DNA from: Bacteroidales bacterium
Lineage (GTDB): Bacteria > Bacteroidota > Bacteroidia > Bacteroidales > UBA932
Direction: 5' to 3'
Length of the DNA stretch: 64,000 nt
Assembly (NCBI GenBank): GCA_017509755.1
Contig: JAFWOY010000033.1
Coordinates: forward strand, 1-64,000
Positions 50,009 to 57,860 of this stretch are shown in pieces. Under the pieces are notes generated by a model. It was not told the origin of the DNA. It worked only from the letters and a program-made list of their open reading frames with translations, and did not search any database. The position numbers and the translations under genes are program-made. Numbering within the stretch: position 1 is the stretch's first letter; every line of letters begins with the position of its first letter.

Positions 50009-50203
50009 TTATTCCGCATCTTTGCCCAGGAAACCGTCCTTGAGCCCTTTAAGAAAATTCGGCAGATAATCGGCAATCGTGTCTATCAGATTGCGGATCT
50101 TTTCAAATACAGCGGTCAGGACCTTGCCGGCCCCGCCCTGTATCTGGAGTTCGGAAGAATGCAGTTCTCTCAAACCCCGTCCATACATCGTTGTTTCTTC
50201 CAT
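50009..50203 (-). CDS. double-glycine leader peptide 1 (putative bacteriocin or signal precursor)
   Basis: A 64-residue peptide. The predicted leader ends LHSSELQIQGG (24 residues; a start at the second Met would shorten it by five), giving a 40-residue mature part, AGKVLTAVFEKIRNLIDTIA and onward, that is amphipathic and roughly neutral. The ELxIxGG pattern matches the leaders cut by C39 peptidases, although the Glu is one residue closer to the cut than in the usual consensus. It lies 76 bp after the exporter gene and 12 bp before peptide gene 2. Function is inferred. Confidence 0.72.
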   Translation of the reverse strand: MEETTMYGRGLRELHSSELQIQGGAGKVLTAVFEKIRNLIDTIADYLPNFLKGLKDGFLGKDAE

Positions 50204-50279
50204 TGGTTTGTTTTATTAGGGTTTTTCCCGTCCTTGCAGGTGTCCGGGATGGACCTTGTATCCGTGCGCACGGTATTGT

Positions 50280-52346
50280 TCATAATTGGATGACGGCATC
50301 GGCGATGGTTTCGTTGTCGGCGTCGTGGGTAATCATCATCACGGTCCCTCCTTCGTCCCGGAAGCGGCAGACGCAGCGCAGCAGGCATTGCCGGGAGGTT
50401 TCATCGAGTGAGGACGTCGCTTCGTCAAGGATAAGGATGGCCGGTTGATGGTATAGGGCCCGGGCCAGCGCGATCCGCTGGCGCTGGCCACCTGAAACCG
50501 ATCCGCCCCGTTCGCCGATCCGGGTAAGGATGCCCATCGGGAGTTCCCGGACGAAAGGGCCCAAGTCCAGCGCTTCCAGCAGCTGCACAACCCGCTCCAC
50601 GTCGGGTGCGGGATCCTGGCAGGTGATATTGTCGAGGATGGAGGAATTGAGCAGCAGCGGCTCCTGCGGAACGATGGAGACAAAGCGCCGCCAGGCTTCC
50701 AGGGCATAGAGCCGGATGTCCGTGAGCCCAAGCCGGATGACCCCTTCCTGTACCGTGAAGTCCCGCATCAGCAGACCTGCCAGCGAGCTCTTTCCACATC
50801 CGCTGGGACCTCGGACAGCCGTGATTTTTCCGGCCGCCAGGGTAAGCTTGAGATTCTGCAGCAGGACGGGGCAGCCCGGGTAGGAAAAACTGATGCCGTC
50901 GAATACCAGGTCTTCGCCGGCCTTGGGTTCGAAGTGGCAGATGCCTGTATCTTCCGGGTCCAGTTCTGTGATGTCGCAGAGTCGTTCATAAGCGATCCGG
51001 GCTTCTGACAGTTTCTCGTTGAGGCCGACCAGTTCTTCCATCGGTGCGGAAAACCAGGCCGTCAGCGCGTAGAACGACATCAGGGCCCCGACGGTCAGCG
51101 TGCCCGAGAAGATATATAGGGATCCGACAGTCAACAGTGTGAGGGTGAGCATCTTGGCGATACCGTCCGCTGCAGAGGCAAAGCAGTCGGCCCAACGGCC
51201 TCCCTGCATCAGTTTCCGGGCCAGGAGCCGGTATTCTTTCTCGATGCTGTGCAGCAACCGTTCGCCGTTTCCGAAATAGCGGATGGTCCGGACAGCTGTG
51301 ATGCCTTCGACCGTCCTTTCTTCGAAGACGGCAGACTGCTCGATGATGTCCCGGTTTACCCTTTTGTTCACCCGGTCGGCGGCCAGATAGAGGGTAAGAT
51401 AGACCGGAATGAATGTCAGCATTAACAGGGCCAGCCGCCAATGCGTGGTGAACATCAGGGTAAACGAGACAAGAAGGATCAGCACGCTGGTCAGCAGCGT
51501 CGAACTGCCATCGACCAGGAAGCGGCGGACCTTGGCAGCATCACCGATCCGCGCGTGGAGTTCTCCGCTGCCACGGCGGGTGAAAAAGGCGGCGGGCAGG
51601 CGGAACAGATGTTTCAGATAGTCCAGGATCAGGTGGCTGTCGAGCATGATGCTGAGCCGGAGTGCATAGAGGATGCGGCCATAGCCGACCAGCAAGGTAC
51701 AGACCATGACGGAGAACATCAGCAGACCCGTGCGCAGCAGTTCGCTGCGGTCACCTGCCGGCAGGATACCGTCGAGGATGTGCTGCAGGAATAGGGCCGT
51801 GCAGAGACCGCCCACGATATAGACGACGGAACCGGCCAGCATCAGCAGAAAGTCCCGGAGCGAAAGAAACCGCAGATTGGATAATAATGATTTGTGTGTT
51901 GTACGATTGAGGGGATGCGGTTTCTTTCCCTCCGGGGCCGGTTTCATCGTCACCAGGTAGCCGGTCCATTGGTTGCGCAGCTTTTCGACCGGCATTCTGA
52001 CCGTTTTCCCGACGGCCGGGTCCATGATGCGGGCCCCCCGGGTGTTGATGGCTTGCAAGACGACGAAGTGCAGGTTGTCGTGCTTGTCGGTGACATGCAG
52101 GATTACGGGCTCGGCCAGTCCGAACAGGTTTTCCAGTTTTTTCTCATCCGACTTGTAAGCAACTGCCTGGAATCCGATCTCCCGGCAGGCATCCAGGATC
52201 CCTTTCAGGCTCGTGCCGGCCATCGAGGTGCCGGACGCTTCGCGGATGACCGTAAGCGGGACTGCGACGCCATAGTACCTGGCGATGGAAGCTACGCAAG
52301 CGGCGGCGCAGTCGGAAATGTCGTGTTGTCGTATGTTCGTCTTCAT
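50280..52346 (-). CDS. peptidase-containing ABC transporter (C39 bacteriocin-type exporter)
   Basis: A 688-residue exporter with three parts: a C39 cysteine peptidase (residues 1-130) with Q7, C13, H93 and D109 all present; six membrane helices (about 165-450); and an ATPase domain with Walker A GPSGCGKSSL (513-522), signature VSGGQRQRIALARAL and Walker B ILILDE (637-642). Such proteins cut double-glycine leaders and export the mature peptide. The ATG at 52346 gives the normal C39 N-terminus. Genes for two double-glycine peptides, TolC and adaptor follow directly. Confidence 0.93.
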   Translation of the reverse strand: MKTNIRQHDISDCAAACVASIARYYGVAVPLTVIREASGTSMAGTSLKGILDACREIGFQAVAYKSDEKKLENLFGLAEPVILHVTDKHDNLHFVVLQAINTRGARIMDPAVGKTVRMPVEKLRNQWTGYLVTMKPAPEGKKPHPLNRTTHKSLLSNLRFLSLRDFLLMLAGSVVYIVGGLCTALFLQHILDGILPAGDRSELLRTGLLMFSVMVCTLLVGYGRILYALRLSIMLDSHLILDYLKHLFRLPAAFFTRRGSGELHARIGDAAKVRRFLVDGSSTLLTSVLILLVSFTLMFTTHWRLALLMLTFIPVYLTLYLAADRVNKRVNRDIIEQSAVFEERTVEGITAVRTIRYFGNGERLLHSIEKEYRLLARKLMQGGRWADCFASAADGIAKMLTLTLLTVGSLYIFSGTLTVGALMSFYALTAWFSAPMEELVGLNEKLSEARIAYERLCDITELDPEDTGICHFEPKAGEDLVFDGISFSYPGCPVLLQNLKLTLAAGKITAVRGPSGCGKSSLAGLLMRDFTVQEGVIRLGLTDIRLYALEAWRRFVSIVPQEPLLLNSSILDNITCQDPAPDVERVVQLLEALDLGPFVRELPMGILTRIGERGGSVSGGQRQRIALARALYHQPAILILDEATSSLDETSRQCLLRCVCRFRDEGGTVMMITHDADNETIADAVIQL

Positions 52347-52426
52347 GCGTTTCCAATAAAGAGGGGAGCTCTCCAGCACGTGTCTTCTCGCCCATCAAGA
52401 CTTCTCTCACACGCTCCCCCGGGTGC

Positions 52427-52582
52427 TTATCTCATAAAAATGACCGACAGGACGGACAGGAACAAGGTTGCCAGGAGCAGAAATGCATAGAGAAAGCCAG
52501 ATAAGAGAAAGGAGTCAGGCAGGAGAAGGTCCACTGCCACATCCCTGTCGGTCAAAGGTCGTATCCGGGTATCACGTGCCAT
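52427..52582 (-). CDS. 51-residue single-pass membrane protein, unknown function
   Basis: The peptide starts MARDTRIRPLTDRDVAVDLL and then has one hydrophobic segment (about residues 25-49, ending SVLSVIFMR). It has no double-glycine leader. It lies 80 bp upstream of the C39 exporter gene on the same strand and downstream of cvpA. It could be a small immunity protein or accessory factor of the peptide system, or an unrelated small membrane protein; the coding call rests on an intact frame and position. Confidence 0.5.
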   Translation of the reverse strand: MARDTRIRPLTDRDVAVDLLLPDSFLLSGFLYAFLLLATLFLSVLSVIFMR

Positions 52583-52680
52583 TTGCTCGGTGTTGTTTCC
52601 GAACGCAAATTTCGGCACGCGAAAGGGATTCGGGCTGACAGAAAAGCAAAATCTGCCAGCCTCCTGCAAAATTCAAAAAG

Positions 52681-53181
52681 TTAAATTTGTCCCTGCTGGA
52701 AAAGTTCCTTGAAATGCGGGAAGACCTGTTGGGACAGATTGAGCAGGGCGGGGTAGAAGCGGGATTCTTCCAGTTTTTCTTTCGGAATGAAATCCAGCAG
52801 GTTGTTGGCCGAGTCCACGAAATAGACCACCACGGAAAGCAACAGGGCGAAGAGGAGGAAGGTCATCACGACGCCCAGCAGTTTGTTGAGCCAGCCGAGC
52901 ATGGAAATCTTGATAATTTTCTCGATGATTTTGCCCAATAAATTTAAAAGCAGGGCAACTACAAAAAAGATCAGGATGAAAGAAACGGCTTTGGCCCAGA
53001 ATTCCGGGATTTTGACGTGTGCCATGGCCCACTCGGCGACCGGCGTGGCAAAGCGCAGGGAGAGCAGGATGCCGAAATAGATGACGGCAAATGCGACCAG
53101 TTGCTTGACCAGACCGTTCTTGATGCCGAAATACAGGACCGGCAGGAAACAGCAGACGATGATGATATCGATGACGCCCAT
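52681..53181 (-). CDS. CvpA family membrane protein
   Basis: A 166-residue protein with four membrane helices in the first 125 residues (MGVIDIIIVCCFLPVLYFGI, then LVAFAVIYFGILLSL, AVSFILIFFVVALLLNLLG and GVVMTFLLFALLLSVVVYFV) and a hydrophilic tail. CvpA proteins were named for colicin V production but are widely found and their exact role is not settled; proximity to the peptide-export genes is suggestive only. Divergent from ileS. The ATG at 53181 lies 21 nt after its -7 box. Confidence 0.88.
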   Translation of the reverse strand: MGVIDIIIVCCFLPVLYFGIKNGLVKQLVAFAVIYFGILLSLRFATPVAEWAMAHVKIPEFWAKAVSFILIFFVVALLLNLLGKIIEKIIKISMLGWLNKLLGVVMTFLLFALLLSVVVYFVDSANNLLDFIPKEKLEESRFYPALLNLSQQVFPHFKELFQQGQI

Positions 53182-53202
53182 ATCAATTTTACTTTGCTTG
53201 CC

Positions 53203-53210
53203 CAAAATTA
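53203..53210 (-). promoter_or_regulatory. -7 element for cvpA
   Basis: TAATTTTG on the minus strand, with a -33 TTTG at 53230-53233, 19 nt upstream. That -33 lies in the palindrome TTTGCAAA shared with the ileS -7 box. Confidence 0.6.
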
Positions 53211-53221
53211 GTGAATTATCG

Positions 53222-53229
53222 TATCTTTG
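53222..53229 (+). promoter_or_regulatory. -7 element for ileS
   Basis: TATCTTTG, with TTG at 53198-53200 (21 nt upstream) as a -33. It overlaps an in-frame TTG at 53227, excluding that start. Confidence 0.65.
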
Positions 53230-53262
53230 CAAATTCAAATTGTAACCTACAGTGAGCACGCC

Positions 53263-56200
53263 ATGAGTTTTGCCGAATACAAGAAACTGGACCTGGTAGC
53301 GGTCAACCGGGAGATCCTGGAGAAATGGAAAAACGAGAATACCTTCCGCAATGTACTGAAAGAGAGTGAGGGCGCTCCGGCGTTCATCTTTTTTGAAGGT
53401 CCGCCGTCCGCCAATGGAATGCCCGGTATCCACCACGTGATGGCCCGTTCCATCAAGGATGCCGTCTGCCGGTACAAAACACAGACGGGTTTCCATGTCG
53501 AACGCAAGGCCGGCTGGGATACGCATGGCCTGCCGGTGGAACTGGGCGTGGAGAAGAAACTCGGCATCACCAAGGCTGACATCGGCACCAAAATCACGGT
53601 CGCTGAATACAATGCCACCTGCCGCAAGGAAGTGATGAAATACACGGCGGAGTGGGCTTCGCTGACCGAGCAGATCGGGTATTGGGTGGATATGGATGAT
53701 CCGTACATCACCTATGACAACCGCTATATCGAGACGCTCTGGTATCTTTTGCGGAAGATCTATGACAAAGGGCTCCTTTACAAGGGATTCACCATCCAGC
53801 CGTATTCTCCGACCGACGGAACGGGCCTGAGTTCCCACGAACTCAACCAGCCGGGATGCTACAAGGATGTGTCGGACACGACGGTCACGGTCCAGTTCTC
53901 AGTCATCCGCAATGCGGATTCCGAGCGGCTTTTCGTGGACGGCCTGCCTCTGTGCGTGCTGGCCTGGACGACCACACCGTGGACCCTCCCTTCCAATACC
54001 GGTCTCTGCGTCGGCCCCAATATCGACTATGTGCGGGTCCGCTCTTTCAATCCGTATAGTGGCGAACCGGCAGTCTATCTGCTGGCCGATGCCCTCGTCA
54101 GTGCCTGGTTCAACCCCAAGGCGGAGAATCTTCCGTTCGAAGACTACCAGAAAGGGGATAAACTCGTTCCCTGGAAGCGTCTCGAGGGGACTTTCAAAGG
54201 CAGTGAACTCGTAGGTATCCGCTACAAGCAGTTGATTCCCTGGTTCAAACCGGAAGGGGATGCGTTCCGCATCGTCCCGGGCGACTATGTGACCACGGAA
54301 GACGGTACGGGTATCGTGCACATCGCGCCGACCTTCGGCGCCGATGACAAGCGGGTGGCCGCGGCTGCAGGCATCTCGGGTGTCCTTCCCGTGGACAAGG
54401 ACGGCAATCCGCAGGCTCAGGTGGACCGCCAGGGACGTTTCTGCCGGATCGAGGATCTCGACCCGGACTATGTGAAAGACTGCGTGGATCCTTCCTATTC
54501 CGAATTCTCCGGCCGCTACGTGAAATCCGGCTATAAACAGTACTTCGAACATGTGGAGGAGGAGACCAGCCTCGACATCGACCTTTGCGTGATGCTCAAG
54601 GCCGACGGCCGCGCCTTCAAGGTGCAGAAACACGTGCACAGCTATCCGCATAGCTGGCGTACCGACATGCCGGTTCTCTATTACCCGCTCGATTCCTGGT
54701 TCATCAAGGCCTCGGCCGTCAAGGACGAGATGGTGGCACTCAACCAGCAGATCACCTGGAAACCCGCTTCCACGGGTACGGGCCGCTTTGGTCAGTGGCT
54801 TGAAAATATCCAGGACTGGAACCTGAGCCGCAGCCGCTTCTGGGGGACGCCGCTCCCGATCTGGCGCACCGAAGACGGCAAGGAAGAGAAGTGCATCGGA
54901 ACGGTTGCGGAACTTTATGCGGAGATCGAGCTGGCGGTAGCTGCAGGTGTGATGAAGAGCAACCCCTTGAAAGAAAAAGGCTTTGATCCAACCGACAAGC
55001 GTCTTGAAAATTACAATCGCATCGATTTGCACCGTCCGTTCGTGGATGAGATCTTCCTGGTCTCGCCGACTGGCCGGAAGATGGTCCGCGAAAGCGACTT
55101 GATCGACGTGTGGTTCGATTCCGGTGCGATGCCATATGCCCAGGAAGGGCTTCGGAATCTCGGCAGCGAGAAGTTCGGCGCGACGGCCGATTTCATCGCC
55201 GAAGGCGTTGACCAGACGCGCGGCTGGTTCTATACGCTCCATGCCATCCATACGATGGTCAGCGGCACACCCGCCTTCAAACGCGTCATCTCGAACGGCC
55301 TGGTGCTCGACAAGGCCGGCAACAAGATGAGCAAGCGTCTCGGCAATGCGGTCGATCCGTTCAAGGCGCTCGACACCTACGGCGCCGATGCGCTCCGCTG
55401 GTATATGCTCACCAATGCCGAGCCGTGGGACAACCTCAAGTTTGACGAAAGCGGTGTCGATGAAGTCCGGCGCAAGTTCTTCGGCACGCTCTACAATACC
55501 TATGCTTTCTTCGCCCGTTATGCCAATATCGACAACTGGGAGATGCCTGATCAGGTCGCGCATGACGAATCTCTCACGGAAATCGACCGTTGGATCCTTT
55601 CCCGGCTCAACAGCCTGATCCGCGACGTCCGGGCTGCTTACGACGATTACGACATCAAGACGGCCGGCCGCCTGATCGAGAATTTCGTCTGCGACGACTT
55701 GTCCAACTGGTATGTCCGTCTCAACCGCTCCCGCTATTGGGCAGGTGAGATGACAGCCGACAAGCAGGCCGCTTACCAGACTCTTTACAAGGCTTTGTGC
55801 GACGTTGCCATCCTGATGGCTCCGATCGCTCCTTTCTTTGCCGACCGCCTCTACCTCGACCTGACCGCCTCCTGTCAACCTGCGCGCAGCGAAGGATCTG
55901 TCCATTTCGTTCAGATGCCCGCTGCGGACCTTTCGGTCATCGATCCGGAACTTGAGGAGCGGATGGCGCTGGCCCAGCAGGCTTCCTCGATGGTACTGGC
56001 GCTTCGCAAAGCAGAACGCCTGGCGGTGAAACAACCGCTGAAACGGATGCTCATCCCCGTCATTTCCGAGCAGGTCCGTGCCCGCCTTGCCTCTGTCAAA
56101 GAACTGATCCTTGCAGAAGTCAATGTGAAAGAGATGGAATTCGTGGAGAATACCGAAGGCATCATCACCAAGAAGATCAAACCCAATTTCAAGACCCTCG

Positions 56201-56703
56201 GCAAGGTGTATGGCCCCCGGATGAAAGAGATCGCCGCTGCGATGACGACCCTAGACCAGTCCGTCATTTCGGCCATCCAGCGCGCCGAAGCTGCCGACGA
56301 GGCCTATGCCCTCCAACTTCCGGGCGGAGAAGTGACGCTCAATCCGGGTGATTACCAGATCTCTTCCGAAGACATGCCTGGCTGGCTCGTCGCTTCGCAA
56401 GGCGCCCTGACCATCGCACTCGACGTGGAACTCACGCCGGAACTCCGGCAGGAAGGTCTGGCACGCGAATTGGTCAACCGCATCCAGAATCTGCGCAAGT
56501 CCTCCGGCTTTGAAGTGACCGACCGCATTGAAGTGACCATTGCGCCCAATGCAGCCCTGCAGGAGGCGCTGAAGCAATTCGGCCCGTATGTCTGTGCCCA
56601 GACCCTGTCGCGCAGCATCCGGTTCCAGGACAATCCGGCCGGTGCGGTGGAAGTTGAATGGGAAGACGGAACCCTTGCGATTGCTGTTGTTAAATTGAAA
56701 TAA
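53263..56703 (+). CDS. ileS: isoleucyl-tRNA synthetase
   Basis: A 1146-residue class I synthetase charging tRNA-Ile, with editing domain. HIGH-type PPSANGMPGIHHVMARS near residue 50 and KMSKS-type NKMSKRLGN near residue 690 are present, and WFYTLHAIHTMV precedes the latter. The long form with extended C-terminal domain is the eukaryote-like IleS type. The ATG at 53263 is chosen because an upstream in-frame TTG lies in the promoter. Confidence 0.97.
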   Translation: MSFAEYKKLDLVAVNREILEKWKNENTFRNVLKESEGAPAFIFFEGPPSANGMPGIHHVMARSIKDAVCRYKTQTGFHVERKAGWDTHGLPVELGVEKKLGITKADIGTKITVAEYNATCRKEVMKYTAEWASLTEQIGYWVDMDDPYITYDNRYIETLWYLLRKIYDKGLLYKGFTIQPYSPTDGTGLSSHELNQPGCYKDVSDTTVTVQFSVIRNADSERLFVDGLPLCVLAWTTTPWTLPSNTGLCVGPNIDYVRVRSFNPYSGEPAVYLLADALVSAWFNPKAENLPFEDYQKGDKLVPWKRLEGTFKGSELVGIRYKQLIPWFKPEGDAFRIVPGDYVTTEDGTGIVHIAPTFGADDKRVAAAAGISGVLPVDKDGNPQAQVDRQGRFCRIEDLDPDYVKDCVDPSYSEFSGRYVKSGYKQYFEHVEEETSLDIDLCVMLKADGRAFKVQKHVHSYPHSWRTDMPVLYYPLDSWFIKASAVKDEMVALNQQITWKPASTGTGRFGQWLENIQDWNLSRSRFWGTPLPIWRTEDGKEEKCIGTVAELYAEIELAVAAGVMKSNPLKEKGFDPTDKRLENYNRIDLHRPFVDEIFLVSPTGRKMVRESDLIDVWFDSGAMPYAQEGLRNLGSEKFGATADFIAEGVDQTRGWFYTLHAIHTMVSGTPAFKRVISNGLVLDKAGNKMSKRLGNAVDPFKALDTYGADALRWYMLTNAEPWDNLKFDESGVDEVRRKFFGTLYNTYAFFARYANIDNWEMPDQVAHDESLTEIDRWILSRLNSLIRDVRAAYDDYDIKTAGRLIENFVCDDLSNWYVRLNRSRYWAGEMTADKQAAYQTLYKALCDVAILMAPIAPFFADRLYLDLTASCQPARSEGSVHFVQMPAADLSVIDPELEERMALAQQASSMVLALRKAERLAVKQPLKRMLIPVISEQVRARLASVKELILAEVNVKEMEFVENTEGIITKKIKPNFKTLGKVYGPRMKEIAAAMTTLDQSVISAIQRAEAADEAYALQLPGGEVTLNPGDYQISSEDMPGWLVASQGALTIALDVELTPELRQEGLARELVNRIQNLRKSSGFEVTDRIEVTIAPNAALQEALKQFGPYVCAQTLSRSIRFQDNPAGAVEVEWEDGTLAIAVVKLK

Positions 56704-56709
56704 AAAGGT

Positions 56710-56717
56710 TATATTTG
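56710..56717 (+). promoter_or_regulatory. -7 element for the DksA-like gene
   Basis: TATATTTG fits TAnnTTTG; the ATG at 56745 is 27 nt downstream. The promoter lies 7 bp after the ileS stop. Confidence 0.55.
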
Positions 56718-56744
56718 AATTTTAGATTTAAACAAGATAGCGTT

Positions 56745-57140
56745 ATGGAACAGATGAAAGAAGAACCCGTAGAGAAAGTCCGCTACAGTGATGAGGAGCT
56801 CCAGGAGTTCAAGGAACTGATCCTCCAGAAGCTCGAGAAGGCCCGCAGGGACTATCGCATGCTTCAGGCCCAGATCGACCATAGCAGCAGCAACGACACC
56901 GAGGACACTTCTCCGTCTTTCAAGGTGCTTGAGGAAGGTTCCGCTTCGCAGGCGAAGGAAGAGGCCAGCCAGCTGGCCGCCCGCCAGTACAAGTTCATCC
57001 AGAACCTGGAAGCTGCGCTCATCCGCATCGAGAACAAGACTTACGGCGTCTGCCGTGTGACCGGCAAGCTGATTCCGAAGGAACGCCTGCGGCTCGTTCC
57101 CCATGCGACGCTCAGCGTTGAAGCGAAGAACAAGCGCTAG
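56745..57140 (+). CDS. DksA/TraR-like protein with a degenerate zinc finger
   Basis: A 131-residue protein: a coiled-coil-type N-terminal half (SDEELQEFKELILQKLEKAR) and a DksA/TraR C-terminal motif reading TYGVCRVTGKLIPKERLRLV. Of the four zinc-ligand cysteines of the classical family only one remains, as in many Bacteroidota relatives. DksA proteins bind the RNA polymerase secondary channel; whether this one does, and with ppGpp, is unknown. lspA starts 3 bp later. The ATG at 56745 avoids a start inside the promoter. Confidence 0.88.
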   Translation: MEQMKEEPVEKVRYSDEELQEFKELILQKLEKARRDYRMLQAQIDHSSSNDTEDTSPSFKVLEEGSASQAKEEASQLAARQYKFIQNLEAALIRIENKTYGVCRVTGKLIPKERLRLVPHATLSVEAKNKR

Positions 57141-57143
57141 ACG

Positions 57144-57752
57144 ATGAAGTTGTCCAAAGGCACTCGGATCACGTTGCTCGTGATTCTCCTGCTGATCATT
57201 GACCAGGTCATCAAGATCCTGGTCAAAACCCATATGACCATCGGCCAGAGCATCCATGTGGCCGGTGATTGGTTTCAGATCCTGTTTATCGAGAACAACG
57301 GGATGGCGTTCGGCCTGCAGTTCGGCGAAGGCTGGGGCAAACTGGCGCTCAGTCTGTGCCGACTGGTCCTGATCGCCTTGATCATCATCTATATGCGGCG
57401 CCTGCTGAAAAAGCCGGAGACGCCGAGGGGTGTGCTCATCGGCCTGGCTGCCATCCTCTGCGGCGCCATCGGCAACATGATCGATTCGATGTTCTACGGC
57501 ATCCTCTTCGATTATGCGCCGTTCCTCTATGGGCGCGTCGTGGATATGTTCTATTTCCCGATCATCGATACGACGCTGCCTGCCAATTTCCCCATCTGGG
57601 GCGGACGGCACGTCATTTTCTTCCGCCCGATTTTCAATTTCGCGGACAGTTGCATCACCTGCGGTGCGATCTACCTGTTGATTTTCCAGTGGAAGTTCTT
57701 TTCCGGCACCAAGGCCGGCAGCGAAGCTGTAGAAGAAACGAGCGGAAGGTAA
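57144..57752 (+). CDS. lspA: lipoprotein signal peptidase
   Basis: A 202-residue inner membrane aspartyl peptidase that removes signal peptides of lipoproteins, several of which are encoded in this window. Four membrane helices are seen. The catalytic aspartates lie in GNMIDS and FNFADS, with IENNGMAFG in between, which is typical. The protein is about 40 residues longer than E. coli LspA, mostly in the loop around YAPFLYGRVVDMFYFP. Its final codons GGA-AGG-TAA are the complement of a tRNA-Ser acceptor stem. Confidence 0.95.
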   Translation: MKLSKGTRITLLVILLLIIDQVIKILVKTHMTIGQSIHVAGDWFQILFIENNGMAFGLQFGEGWGKLALSLCRLVLIALIIIYMRRLLKKPETPRGVLIGLAAILCGAIGNMIDSMFYGILFDYAPFLYGRVVDMFYFPIIDTTLPANFPIWGGRHVIFFRPIFNFADSCITCGAIYLLIFQWKFFSGTKAGSEAVEETSGR

Positions 57753-57827
57753 GGGATTCGAACCCCTGAGGCGTTACCGCCTAACAGTTTTCAAGACTGC
57801 CGCCATCGACCACTCGGCCAACCTTCC
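57743..57827 (-). tRNA. tRNA-Ser (anticodon UGA)
   Basis: An 85-nt cloverleaf on the minus strand: acceptor stem GGAAGGT/ACCTTCC, D-arm, anticodon loop CTTGAAA with anticodon TGA, a long variable arm (TAGGCGGTAACGCCT) as in class II tRNAs, and T-loop TTCGAATC. CCA is not encoded. Its 3' end overlaps the last 10 bp of lspA on the opposite strand. Confidence 0.95.
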
Positions 57828-57836
57828 TTGTGGCAG

Positions 57837-57844
57837 CAAAGGTA
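57837..57844 (-). promoter_or_regulatory. -7 element for tRNA-Ser
   Basis: TACCTTTG on the minus strand, with TTG near the -33 position (57868-57870). It lies 9 bp upstream of the tRNA 5' end and close to the divergent gene at 57861. Confidence 0.6.
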
Positions 57845-57860
57845 GTAATTTTTTAGAACA

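Noticed and set aside
50170..50283. A 37-residue frame starting in an ATGA overlap with the exporter stop
   Set aside because: It overlaps the start of peptide gene 1 in another frame, is hydrophilic, and has no leader or membrane segment; the overlap is probably chance.
52363..52419. Inverted repeat GGGGAGC/GCTCCCC upstream of the exporter gene
   Set aside because: Only seven pairs separated by 43 nt, with a bulged second pairing; too weak to call a terminator or operator without further evidence.
53899..56034. A 711-codon open frame antisense to ileS
   Set aside because: ileS is unambiguous on the plus strand and the antisense product shows no domain.
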